Shown here piece by piece: positions 44,015 to 52,367 of a DNA stretch of 64,000 bases. This DNA comes from Caldisericales bacterium. Its GTDB lineage: Bacteria > Caldisericota > Caldisericia > Caldisericales > Caldisericaceae. Within the stretch, counting starts at the first letter, position 1; each line of letters begins with the position of its first letter. The stretch is taken from positions 1 to 64,000 of the forward strand of contig WFZA01000058.1 in assembly GCA_015489815.1 (NCBI GenBank). Direction: 5' to 3'. A program made the position numbers and the translations under genes. The notes under the pieces are model-generated. The model saw only the letters and a list, made by a program, of their open reading frames with translations, did no database searches and was not told the DNA's origin.

Positions 44015-45390
44015 TGAAAAAAATTAAAAATGGATTTATCGTGAAAGAAGGTAATAACCTTCAAAAAGTTACGATATACATAGAAGATGGTAAAATTCGT
44101 TTTGTTATGCCTGGCAACGATAATTCGTATGAGGTATCCGAAGAAGTTGACGCAGAAGGAAATGTTGTTTTTTCAGGCTTTATAGATCCTCATGTACACT
44201 TTGACGATCCAGGCTTTACAGATAGGGAGGATTTCGAAACTGGGACGAGAAGTGCGGCAGCCGGAGGTATTACTACTATAATAGATATGCCGTGCACTTC
44301 TATTCCTCCTGTAACAAGTGGCGATAACTTTGACAATAAATTAAACATCGTTTCGAAAAAGGCGTATATCGACTTTGCATTCTGGGGTGGTGTTACGCCT
44401 GAGCAGATTAAAAATGGAGAGTATAAGAAAACTCTAAGAGAACTTAAAGATAGAGGAATTGTAGGAGTAAAATTTTATACAATTTCTGGAATGGATCTTT
44501 ATCCACGGATGCCTGTCCCTCAAATGCACAGAGCATTTGAATATTTAAAGAAACTTAATCTCATATGTGGAGTACATGCAGAAGATTTCTATTTAGTTGA
44601 CTTTTATTCGTCCCTATTACAAAAACAGGGTAGAAGTGACCCTTATGCCTGGTTTGAAGGAAGGGTTTATCAGGCAGAAGCAGAGGCTATTTGGTCAGTT
44701 ATAGGTATTACACAAAAAGTGGGCAATAAGCTTCACATCGTGCACTTATCCTCTAAGGAAGGGCTACATGCAGTAAAGTGGGGAAAAACTCATGGGATAG
44801 ACATAACAACTGAAACCTGTCCGCATTATTTGTTGTTTAATGTAGAGGACTTAACGCGTATGGGTGCTATTTTAAAAACTGCTCCGCCTGTGCGTAGAAA
44901 GGAAGACAATTTGGCTCTCTGGGAAGGGCTAAAAGATGGGACGATAGACTTTATTTCTACGGATCATGCAGCAGGAAAGTTTCCTGAAGAAAAATCTGGC
45001 CCCAATATCTGGAAGGATTATGCAGGCATTCCAGGAACACAGCTTGTTGCTTCTACTATAATTATGTACGCACACCACGAAAATGGCTTTACACTGGAAA
45101 AGGTTCAAAAACTACTGTCTGAGAATGCAGCAAGGCGTTACGGTTTGTATCCTTTAAAGGGTTCACTTAATATTGGAACAGACGCCGATTTTACGATCGT
45201 TAATATAAATGAAGAATTTACCGTAGATGCAACAAAACTTGAAAGTAAAGGAAAATATTCACCGCTAAATGGCTCAAAGCTTAGAGGAAAGGTGAAAAAA
45301 ACGATTGTGCGCGGAGAAGTGGTATTTGACGATAAAGTAGGAGTTCTCAATAAAAAGGGCTTCGGAAAGCTTGTAAAAAGCATGCTATGA
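44014..45390 (+). CDS. hyuA: Dihydropyrimidinase/hydantoinase family (HyuA-like)
   Basis: A 458-aa cyclic amidohydrolase. The dimetal site comprises His60 and His62 (DPHVHFDD), a probable carboxylated Lys153 (GVKFYTIS), later His residues (GVHAED, IVHLSS) and Asp in STDHAA. The family opens cyclic amides, as in dihydropyrimidines, hydantoins and allantoin. In this setting the likely substrate is an oxidised or reduced purine ring. The sequence is also allantoinase-like, and the two cannot be separated by eye. A 1-bp overlap joins it to ade and a 4-bp overlap to the MBL gene. Confidence 0.87.
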   Translation: MKKIKNGFIVKEGNNLQKVTIYIEDGKIRFVMPGNDNSYEVSEEVDAEGNVVFSGFIDPHVHFDDPGFTDREDFETGTRSAAAGGITTIIDMPCTSIPPVTSGDNFDNKLNIVSKKAYIDFAFWGGVTPEQIKNGEYKKTLRELKDRGIVGVKFYTISGMDLYPRMPVPQMHRAFEYLKKLNLICGVHAEDFYLVDFYSSLLQKQGRSDPYAWFEGRVYQAEAEAIWSVIGITQKVGNKLHIVHLSSKEGLHAVKWGKTHGIDITTETCPHYLLFNVEDLTRMGAILKTAPPVRRKEDNLALWEGLKDGTIDFISTDHAAGKFPEEKSGPNIWKDYAGIPGTQLVASTIIMYAHHENGFTLEKVQKLLSENAARRYGLYPLKGSLNIGTDADFTIVNINEEFTVDATKLESKGKYSPLNGSKLRGKVKKTIVRGEVVFDDKVGVLNKKGFGKLVKSML

Positions 45391-46193
45391 AAATAACTGT
45401 TCTCGTAGATAATTACATTACAAAGAGAGATTTTATTGCAGAGCACGGGTTTTCCCTACTTATAGAAACTGATGACAAGAAAATCCTTTTTGATACTGGG
45501 CAGGGATATGCGTTAAAAAATAACTTAGATGTTTTAAAAATAAATCCTCACGGTATAGATTTTATTGTTTTAAGTCACGGGCACGACGACCATACAGGTG
45601 GGTTAAAGTTCTTTATAGAAGAAAAAGTTTTTCCGCGTATTACTGCACATCCTGATGTAGTATTACCTAAGTATAAAGTTGAATCAGGTAAAAAAGAAAA
45701 TATCGGTTTGAAGTATTCATTAGGTGTTTTTCATCCAGAATTTTTTAAGGGGCCGCGAGCTCTTGACGAAAAGATTGTATTTTCTGGAGAAGTACCAAAG
45801 GTGAATCAATGGGAGCTTGAAGAAACCAAATATTTCAGGGAAGTTAATGAGCAATTAGAGAAAGATCCATTTACAGACGATGTTTCACTATTTGTTACTA
45901 CTGATAAAGGGCTTGTAGTCCTTACGGGTTGCGCACATTCAGGAATAATAAATATAATTCAATATGGACTTGAGGTTACACATTCGGATCATCTGCGTGG
46001 CATAATAGGAGGTATGCATTTAAAAAATGCTTCACAGAAGCGTATTGAAAAGACTGTTAGTATATTAAAAGAATTAAATCCTGAATTTATAACAGTTTCG
46101 CATTGTACAGGGCTGGAAGCGGGAGTTGTATTTAAAAATGTTTTAAAAGATAAAGTAATTTTTACTTCTGTTGGTATGTGGTTTTCTATTTAA
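45387..46193 (+). CDS. Metallo-beta-lactamase-fold hydrolase
   Basis: A 268-aa MBL-fold protein of the group annotated as dihydropteridine / ribofuranosylaminobenzene phosphate synthase-related. The metal motif SHGHDDHTGG gives His64, His66, Asp68 and His69, with later His in TGCAHSGI and a C-terminal SHCTG. Its reaction is unknown. Being embedded with 4-bp coupling between hyuA and ygeY implies a step in purine breakdown, possibly hydrolysis of a ring-opened amide. This is inferred from context only. Confidence 0.78.
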   Translation: MKITVLVDNYITKRDFIAEHGFSLLIETDDKKILFDTGQGYALKNNLDVLKINPHGIDFIVLSHGHDDHTGGLKFFIEEKVFPRITAHPDVVLPKYKVESGKKENIGLKYSLGVFHPEFFKGPRALDEKIVFSGEVPKVNQWELEETKYFREVNEQLEKDPFTDDVSLFVTTDKGLVVLTGCAHSGIINIIQYGLEVTHSDHLRGIIGGMHLKNASQKRIEKTVSILKELNPEFITVSHCTGLEAGVVFKNVLKDKVIFTSVGMWFSI

Positions 46194-46220
46194 ACCTATT
46201 TTAAAATATTTTAAAATGCA

Positions 46221-46226
46221 TATAAT
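46221..46226 (+). promoter_or_regulatory. Possible internal -10 box before ygeY
   Basis: TATAAT in a 69-bp gap after the MBL gene, directly after two tandem copies of the AT-rich decamer TATTTTAAAA (46197-46216). No good -35 box is seen. It might give a second promoter for ygeY-ygeW-arcC. Confidence 0.3.
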
Positions 46227-46262
46227 AGTTGCTAAAATCTATTACATATGGGAGGTAGAATT

Positions 46263-47471
46263 ATGGGTGATAAGGAACAAAAAATCAAAGAACTTGTAGC
46301 AAAGTATCAAGACGACATTATAAAATTCGCTCAGGACATCGTCAGAACTAAATCTTACTCTGGTCAGGAAGAAAAACTCGTTAAGTTGTTTGAAAGTAAA
46401 ATGAAAGAGCTGGGTTTTGACGAAGTAATTATTGACAAAACGGGTAACATTATTGGTAGAGTAGGCCATGGTGATATAAAAGTACTGTATGATGCACACA
46501 TTGACACAGTAGAAGCAGAAGATAAGGAAAATTGGCATTACGACCCATTTGGTGGTGAAATTGTCGACGGAAAGCTTTACGGTAGAGGTAGCTCTGATGA
46601 AAAAGCTGCTATGGCTTCTATGATTTACGGGGCAAAGATTCTGAAGGAAGTCGGCATTCCTGATAATATTTCTCTGTATATTTCTGGTACTGTCCAGGAA
46701 GAAGTGTGTGACGGACTTACAATTGGACTCCTAATAGAAGAAGTTGTAAAACCAGATTTTGTAGTGCTTTGCGAGCCTACGAGCCTTGATGTTTACAGAG
46801 GGCATAGGGGAAGAGTAGAAGTTTCTATTACGACAAAAGGCAAGTCGGCGCATGCTGCACATCCTAACAGAGGAGATAATGCAATTTACAGGATGGCAAA
46901 AACTGTAGTAAACATTGAAAAACTTACGGAAACCTTCAAGGAAGATCCATTCCTTGGCAAAGGTACTGCAGTTGTTTCAATTATTGAATCTAAGTCTCCG
47001 TCTATTAACTCGGTACCTTACGAAAGCACAATTTATATTGACAGAAGGCTTACTTTAGGTGAAACAAAAGAGAGTGCAATTGAAGAATTCAAAACTACAT
47101 TTGTTGACCCGGATAAAACGGAAATTAATGTACTCACATTTGAAGGAGTGTCATGGAAAGGTAGAAAGATTTCTCAGGAAAAGTATTTCCCTACCTGGGT
47201 ACTTGAAGAGAATCATCCGCTTGTACAGGCAGGTTTTGAAGCAGCAAAACTTGCACGTCCAGGTGAAGATGTTAAAATTTCCAGATGGATTTTCTCTACT
47301 AATGGTGTAACGACTATGGGAAGGTATCACATTCCATCCATTGGTTTTGGGCCTGGCGATGAGTGGCTTGCTCATGCAGTTGATGAGTATGTAAGAGTTT
47401 CTGATTTACCAAAAGCTGCAGTATTTTATGCGCTTTTCCCATTTAGTCTTGTTGAAAAAATTAATAAATAA
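46263..47471 (+). CDS. ygeY: YgeY-like M20 peptidase/amidohydrolase
   Basis: A 402-aa M20-family metallohydrolase. Metal ligands are recognisable in YDAHIDTV, GRGSSDEKAAM, GTVQEEVCDG and a C-terminal GDEWLAHAVDEY. The YgeY subgroup, found with YgeW, YgeX and SsnA, is thought to hydrolyse an acyl/carbamoyl intermediate of purine breakdown, not peptides. Start at 46263 is chosen because GGAGGT at 46250-46255 fits it; an ATG at 46248 lies before that ribosome site. It is followed by ygeW at 13 bp. Confidence 0.9.
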   Translation: MGDKEQKIKELVAKYQDDIIKFAQDIVRTKSYSGQEEKLVKLFESKMKELGFDEVIIDKTGNIIGRVGHGDIKVLYDAHIDTVEAEDKENWHYDPFGGEIVDGKLYGRGSSDEKAAMASMIYGAKILKEVGIPDNISLYISGTVQEEVCDGLTIGLLIEEVVKPDFVVLCEPTSLDVYRGHRGRVEVSITTKGKSAHAAHPNRGDNAIYRMAKTVVNIEKLTETFKEDPFLGKGTAVVSIIESKSPSINSVPYESTIYIDRRLTLGETKESAIEEFKTTFVDPDKTEINVLTFEGVSWKGRKISQEKYFPTWVLEENHPLVQAGFEAAKLARPGEDVKISRWIFSTNGVTTMGRYHIPSIGFGPGDEWLAHAVDEYVRVSDLPKAAVFYALFPFSLVEKINK

Positions 47472-47484
47472 TTAGGAGGTATTA

Positions 47485-48474
47485 ATGAATACAAAATTAA
47501 AAGGCAGAGATTTTTTATCTACCAATGATTGGACTCTTGAAGAGTTAGAGCAGGTGCTTGACTTATCTTTTAAATTTAAACAGGAACGCGCGCTAAGGGT
47601 TCCTCATTCAAATATTCTTCCGGGAAGAGAACTCTTTATGATATTTAAGGATAAGTCTACAAGAACGAGAAACTCTACAGAAACTGCAATGATTCAACTC
47701 GGAGGCCATGCTACGTATCTTCCTGCAGAAGCAACCCAGATTTCTCACGGCGATACGGCGAAAGAAATCGGAATAATCTTCTCCCGTTATGGTGACGGAA
47801 TTGCTATTAGAGACGATATCTACCTTGGCGTAGGCCAAAAGTATATGGAAGATGTTGCAAAATGGGCAGATGTCCCTGTGATAAACCTTGAATCAGATTG
47901 GGACCATCCTATGCAAATGCTTGCAGATATTATGACTATTAAAGAAAAATTCAATAACGATATTCGCGGTAGAAAGTTTGTCATTTCCTGGGCGTATGCA
48001 ACTTCTCATGCAAAACCGCCTGCGGTCCCTCAGGGACTTATTATGATGATGCCGCGTTTTGGACTCAATGTAACACTTGCAATGCCAAAAGAGTTTGCAG
48101 TAAGTCCAAAGGCAATGGAAATTGCTGAGAAAAACGCGAAGGAAGCTGGTGTAAAATTTGAAGTAGTAAACGATATGGATGAGGCTTTTAAGGATGCGGA
48201 TATAGTGTATCCAAAGTCATGGGGTGCTTACTACTATGCGGAGAATAATTTTGAAGAAATGAAAAAAATTGCTGATAAATATAAGGATTGGATTGCAGAT
48301 GAGAGGCGTATGAAACTTGCAAAGAAAAATGCGATTTATATGCATTGTTTGCCAGCAGATAGGGGTGCTGAAGTAACAAATGAAGTTATTGACGGGCCTC
48401 AATCTGTTATCTATGATGAAGCAGAGAATAGATTGCATACGGTAAAGGCTGTTCTTGCTTTAACTATTAGATAA
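47485..48474 (+). CDS. ygeW: YgeW-like transcarbamylase
   Basis: A 329-aa aspartate/ornithine carbamoyltransferase-fold enzyme. The carbamoyl-phosphate loop is STRTR (58-62), HPMQ starts at His141 and HCLPADRG is near 288. The segment after STRTR (NSTETAM) differs from ornithine transcarbamylase (usually xSFE), which fits the YgeW group of unusual specificity. It is probably run in the catabolic direction, moving a carbamoyl group from the purine-derived ureido compound to phosphate for the carbamate kinase next door. It is shorter than E. coli YgeW (about 396 aa). Confidence 0.87.
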   Translation: MNTKLKGRDFLSTNDWTLEELEQVLDLSFKFKQERALRVPHSNILPGRELFMIFKDKSTRTRNSTETAMIQLGGHATYLPAEATQISHGDTAKEIGIIFSRYGDGIAIRDDIYLGVGQKYMEDVAKWADVPVINLESDWDHPMQMLADIMTIKEKFNNDIRGRKFVISWAYATSHAKPPAVPQGLIMMMPRFGLNVTLAMPKEFAVSPKAMEIAEKNAKEAGVKFEVVNDMDEAFKDADIVYPKSWGAYYYAENNFEEMKKIADKYKDWIADERRMKLAKKNAIYMHCLPADRGAEVTNEVIDGPQSVIYDEAENRLHTVKAVLALTIR

Positions 48475-48496
48475 AATTTAAATTGGAGGTGATTTA

Positions 48497-49447
48497 GTGG
48501 GAAAATTAGCTGTGCTTGCAATCGGGGGGAATTCTCTGATAAAAGACAAGCAACATGAGACGGTAGAAGATCAGTACAAAGCAGTTTGCGAAACTGCTAA
48601 ACACATTGTGGGAATGGTAGAGCAAGGTTTCGATGTAGTTGTGACACATGGAAATGGGCCGCAGGTAGGATTTATTTTAAGGCGCTCCGAAATTGCTCAT
48701 GATGTTGCTGGTATGCATCCGGTACCTCTGGTGAACTGTGGTGCTGATACGCAGGGTGCGATTGGTTATCAAATCCAGCAGGCACTTGATAATGAATTTC
48801 TTAGAAGGGGTATTAGTAAGAGAGCAGCTACTGTCGTAACGCAGGTTGTTGTGGACAAAAATGACCCTGCTTTTAAAAATCCGTCTAAACCTATTGGTAC
48901 TTTCTATACAAAAGAGCAAGCAGATAAACTCAAAAAAGAACATCCTGACTGGGTGATTATAAATGATGCGGGTAGGGGATATAGAAGAGTTGTTCCTTCT
49001 CCAATGCCCAAAGAAATTGTAGAACAGGCTGCAATTGAGCTTCTTGTTAAGAATGGTTTTAGTGTTGTAGGTGTTGGCGGTGGCGGCATTCCTGTTATAA
49101 GAAACGATAATGGAGAATTAGAAGGTATTGATGCTGTTATTGATAAAGATAATGCCTCAAGCTTGCTTGCTGTGAACATTAAAGCAGATATATTTATAAT
49201 TTCAACTGCTGTAGAAAAGGTATACTTAAATTATAACAAACCGAATCAAAAAGCTCTGGACAAGATGACAGTTGCAGAAGCGAAGAAGTACATTGAAGAA
49301 GGACACTTTGCAAAAGGTAGTATGCTCCCAAAAATTCAGGCTGTTATTCGTTTCCTTGAAGCAGGTGGCAGGGAGGCAATAATAACAAATCCTGAATCAC
49401 TTGAGCGGGCTCTGAAAGGCGAAACGGGCACACATATTTATCCGTAG
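48497..49447 (+). CDS. arcC: Carbamate kinase
   Basis: A 316-aa carbamate kinase, making ATP and carbamate from carbamoyl phosphate and ADP when catabolic. Landmarks are the N-terminal LAIGGNSLIK, VVTHGNGPQVG, the conserved block with NCGADTQGAIGYQIQQAL, VGVGGGGIPV and DKDNASSLLA. The start is a GTG with a strong GGAGGTGA ahead of it. It follows ygeW, so YgeW and ArcC form the ATP-yielding end of the pathway. A strong terminator follows. Confidence 0.96.
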   Translation: MGKLAVLAIGGNSLIKDKQHETVEDQYKAVCETAKHIVGMVEQGFDVVVTHGNGPQVGFILRRSEIAHDVAGMHPVPLVNCGADTQGAIGYQIQQALDNEFLRRGISKRAATVVTQVVVDKNDPAFKNPSKPIGTFYTKEQADKLKKEHPDWVIINDAGRGYRRVVPSPMPKEIVEQAAIELLVKNGFSVVGVGGGGIPVIRNDNGELEGIDAVIDKDNASSLLAVNIKADIFIISTAVEKVYLNYNKPNQKALDKMTVAEAKKYIEEGHFAKGSMLPKIQAVIRFLEAGGREAIITNPESLERALKGETGTHIYP

Positions 49448-49461
49448 TATTAAGGGATTAC

Positions 49462-49495
49462 AAAAAAAGCAGGGTTAACCCTGCTTTTTTTGTTT
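49462..49495 (+). terminator. Intrinsic terminator after arcC
   Basis: A perfect inverted repeat AAAAAAAGCAGGGTT / AACCCTGCTTTTTTT (49462-49491) with a plus-strand T-run, ending the ssnA-arcC operon. The symmetric A/T flanks would work in both directions. Confidence 0.88.
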
Positions 49496-49502
49496 GGAGC
49501 AC

Positions 49503-49531
49503 TTTACAACTACAGGATTTCGTATTATAAT
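49503..49531 (+). promoter_or_regulatory. Promoter of the nucleoside transporter operon
   Basis: TTTACA (49503-49508), 17 bp, perfect TATAAT (49526-49531). The start point would be near 49538, giving a roughly 90-nt leader before the lipoprotein ATG, longer than usual in this window. Confidence 0.78.
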
Positions 49532-49580
49532 TTTTAGAAACACATAAAGATGGGGAGGTGATAAGGAGTAATAAAATACC

Positions 49581-49625
49581 ATGAAAAGCGGAGCTCAAAA
49601 TAAAAATCCGTTAAGGAGGAGGTAA
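49581..49625 (+). CDS. Possible 14-codon leader peptide
   Basis: ATG at 49581 opens a short frame reading MKSGAQNKNPLRRR and stops at TAA 49623-49625, two bases before the lipoprotein ATG. Its last three codons, AGG AGG AGG, are the ribosome site of the next gene, so ribosomes finishing this peptide would cover or free that site. Its own ribosome site (AAGGAG, 12 nt upstream) is poorly placed. It may be chance. Confidence 0.25.
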   Translation: MKSGAQNKNPLRRR

Positions 49626-49627
49626 GT

Positions 49628-50755
49628 ATGAGAAAGTATAAAGTATTAGCTGCTTTGCTCGTAGTTTTATTAGTTGTTTCGTTGTTTGTTGGTTGTGCTC
49701 CAAAAAAAACACAGCCAAGTAACGGTGGCAATGCGCAGAAACCAAAAGAGAAAATTAAAGTTGCAATGTTACTTGTTGGTCCAAAAAATGACGGTGGTTG
49801 GTCACAGGCACACTATGAAGGTCTTATGTATCTAAAAGATCACGATCCAAATGTAGAAGTTGCATATTCAGAAAATGTCCCAGAAGGTGCTCCAGCAGAG
49901 AAAGTTATTAGAGATTATTGTAATCAGGGTTACAAAGTGATATTTGGGACGAGCTTCGGATTTATGGATCCTATGTATGATGCGGCAAAGGACTATCCAA
50001 ATGTTATTTTTGAGCACTGCTCTGGTTATAAGACTCGTAAGAATATGGGTACATACTTTGGTAGAATGTATCAGCCAGACTATCTTGCAGGTCTTGTTGC
50101 AGGTATGATGACGAAAACTAACTACATTGGTTTTGTTGCGCCGTTCTCAATTCCGGAAGTTGTCAGGGAAATTGACGCTTTTACTATTGGTGTGAGAGAA
50201 GTAAATCCTAAGGCGGAAGTTCATGTGGTATGGTTAAATACATGGTTTGACCCAACTAAAGAAGGTAATGCAGCAAAAACATTCATTGCTAATGGTGCTG
50301 ACATTATTGCAAGTGGTATGGACTCTCCTGCCCCACTTGTTGAAGCGCAGAAAGCAGGCATATACGCAATAGGTTACGATAGAGATATGTCGACTTATGC
50401 ACCTAAGGCAGTCCTTACTTCTCGTATCTGGCACTGGGGTGTATTCTATACAAAATGCTTAAAAGAGGTTGAAGATGGAACCTGGAAGTCTACCCAGTAT
50501 TGGGGTGGCATGAAAGATGGTATCGTAAGTCTTGCTCCATTTGGACCTATGGTGCCCGAAAAGGTAAAACAATATGTAGAAAAGAGAGAAAAAGAGATTA
50601 AAGACGGTACATTCAAAGTATTTGAAGGCCCTATTTATGATCAGCAAGGAAACCTTAAAGTGCCGAAGGGCCAGGAACTCTCTGATGCTGATAAGCTACA
50701 ACTTCAATGGTTTGTTAAAGGAGTAGTTGGAAGCATACCAAAGAGTGGTTCTTAA
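49628..50755 (+). CDS. BMP-family nucleoside-binding lipoprotein
   Basis: A 375-aa substrate-binding lipoprotein. The signal peptide ends in the lipobox FVGC (Cys23). The mature protein has BMP/PnrA-family segments: KVAMLLVGPKNDGGWSQAH, GTSFGFMDPMYDAAKDYPN and YFGRMYQPDYLAGLVAG. The family captures purine nucleosides outside the membrane for the ABC importer encoded next. The location after the purine catabolic genes supports a purine ligand. AGGAGGAGG precedes the ATG. Confidence 0.93.
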   Translation: MRKYKVLAALLVVLLVVSLFVGCAPKKTQPSNGGNAQKPKEKIKVAMLLVGPKNDGGWSQAHYEGLMYLKDHDPNVEVAYSENVPEGAPAEKVIRDYCNQGYKVIFGTSFGFMDPMYDAAKDYPNVIFEHCSGYKTRKNMGTYFGRMYQPDYLAGLVAGMMTKTNYIGFVAPFSIPEVVREIDAFTIGVREVNPKAEVHVVWLNTWFDPTKEGNAAKTFIANGADIIASGMDSPAPLVEAQKAGIYAIGYDRDMSTYAPKAVLTSRIWHWGVFYTKCLKEVEDGTWKSTQYWGGMKDGIVSLAPFGPMVPEKVKQYVEKREKEIKDGTFKVFEGPIYDQQGNLKVPKGQELSDADKLQLQWFVKGVVGSIPKSGS

Positions 50756-50773
50756 AGTAGCGTAGAAAGATAA

Positions 50774-50811
50774 ACCCTCAGCATAAGACGATCTATGCTG
50801 AGGGTATTTTT
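50774..50811 (+). terminator. Hairpin/attenuator between binding protein and ATPase
   Basis: A 12-bp perfect stem ACCCTCAGCATA (50774-50785) / TATGCTGAGGGT (50794-50805) with an 8-nt loop and a short ATTTTTG tail. The tail is weak, so partial read-through is likely. This is the usual way to make more binding protein than membrane components. Confidence 0.7.
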
Positions 50812-50827
50812 GTAAATGGAGGATGAT

Positions 50828-52357
50828 ATGGCTGAATATATTCTTCAAGCAAGAAATATTACTAAAAAGTTCCCCGGAGTGTTAGCAAACGATCACATTA
50901 ATTTTGATCTTAAAAAAGGAGAAATTCACACTATACTTGGTGAAAATGGGGCAGGAAAGTCTACATTAATGAACATTCTTGACGGTATTTATTACCCAAA
51001 CGAGGGAGAAATATACATAAATGGCAAGAAAGCAAACATACGCTCTCCTTTTGATTCTATGCGCTACGGTATAGGAATGATTCATCAACACTTTATGCTT
51101 GTAGATACATTAACGGTTCTGGAAAATGTAATTTTAGGTTTGAAAGATCAAAGTTTTTTTATAAATAAAAAACAAATAGCTGATAAAATCATCGAGATAT
51201 CGGATAAGTATAAGTTTGACTTAAAACCTTTTGCCAAGATCTGGCAACTTTCTGTTGGTGAGCAGCAGAGAGTAGAGATAGTGAAGATGCTTTTTAGAGG
51301 AGCGGATATTCTTATACTTGACGAACCTACAGCGGTTCTTACGCCTCAGGAGTCGGAGGCACTATTTGAAATTCTAAAAAAGATGAAGAGTGAGGGAAAG
51401 TCAATTATATTTATAAGCCATAAATTAAATGAAGTAATGGAAATTTCTGATAGAATTACTGTTTTAAGGAAAGGTAAAGTTATAGGAACTGTAAATAAAG
51501 AAGAGACTAATCCTGTGGAACTTGCAAAAATGATGGTAGGCAGGGAAGTTTTGTTTAGATTACAGCGCAAACCTCTGGAGCGAGGAGAAGAAGTTTTAAA
51601 AGTTGAAAATGTAGAAGCCTATAATGACAGAGGTATAAAAGTTCTAAATAAAATTGGCTTTACTGTACATAAAGGAGAAATTTTTGGGCTTGCTGGAGTT
51701 GCGGGAAATGGGCAAAAAGAACTTGCACAGGTTATAACTGGGTTAAGGAAAGCAACCAGTGGAAAAGTTTTTTTACTAGGAAAGGACATTACAAACCAGC
51801 ATCCTCTTGTGATTGCAAATAGTGGAACAAATTACATTCCGCCTGATAGGCTAAAGGTCGGCCTTATTCCTAATCTCTCTTCTATAGATAATGCAATATT
51901 AAGACGATACAGGAAGAATCCGATTGGCTCTGGAATACTGGTTAACTACAAAAAGGCCAGGGAATATACAGAGAGCTTGATAGAGAAGTTTAATATAATG
52001 GTTCCACGAATTGATGCACCTGTAAAATTACTCTCTGGTGGAAATATGCAAAAACTACTTCTTGCGCGAGAAATTTCTGAAAATCCTGCGCTTCTTATAG
52101 CAGTGCATCCTACCAGAGGTTTAGACATTGGTGCAACAGAATTTATACGAAAAAAACTTCTTGAAGTTAGAGATAGTGGTATGGCCGTGCTTTTAATTTC
52201 GGAGGACCTGGATGAAATATTAATGATTTCTGATCGTATAGGGGTAATTTACGAGGGAAGAATTACCGGAATAATGGATGCAAAGGATGCGGATGTTCAT
52301 AAAATTGGCCTTCTTATGGCAGGTTCTACCGAAGAAGAAAGCGCAACAGTGCACTGA
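50828..52357 (+). CDS. Nucleoside ABC transporter ATPase (tandem domains)
   Basis: About 509 aa with two ABC domains, as in RbsA/NupO-type importers. Domain 1: Walker A GENGAGKSTLM, signature LSVGEQQRVEI, Walker B LILDEPTAVLTP. Domain 2: degenerate P-loop GVAGNGQKELA, signature LSGGNMQKLLLA, HPTRGLDIGATEF. Such unequal domains are normal in this family. GGAGG at 50818-50822 is correctly spaced to the ATG at 50828. A start at 50816 would begin inside the ribosome site. Two permease genes follow. Confidence 0.94.
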   Translation: MAEYILQARNITKKFPGVLANDHINFDLKKGEIHTILGENGAGKSTLMNILDGIYYPNEGEIYINGKKANIRSPFDSMRYGIGMIHQHFMLVDTLTVLENVILGLKDQSFFINKKQIADKIIEISDKYKFDLKPFAKIWQLSVGEQQRVEIVKMLFRGADILILDEPTAVLTPQESEALFEILKKMKSEGKSIIFISHKLNEVMEISDRITVLRKGKVIGTVNKEETNPVELAKMMVGREVLFRLQRKPLERGEEVLKVENVEAYNDRGIKVLNKIGFTVHKGEIFGLAGVAGNGQKELAQVITGLRKATSGKVFLLGKDITNQHPLVIANSGTNYIPPDRLKVGLIPNLSSIDNAILRRYRKNPIGSGILVNYKKAREYTESLIEKFNIMVPRIDAPVKLLSGGNMQKLLLAREISENPALLIAVHPTRGLDIGATEFIRKKLLEVRDSGMAVLLISEDLDEILMISDRIGVIYEGRITGIMDAKDADVHKIGLLMAGSTEEESATVH

Positions 52358-52367
52358 GAGGTGAGAT

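Noticed and set aside
46197-46216. Tandem TATTTTAAAA repeats as a CRISPR or mobile-element trace
   Set aside because: Only two 10-bp AT-rich copies with no spacers. More likely an AT-rich promoter element or chance.
49532-49627. Riboswitch (purine or guanidine type) before the nucleoside-binding lipoprotein
   Set aside because: I could not find the conserved loop sequences or a terminator/anti-terminator pair. A covariance-model search would decide.
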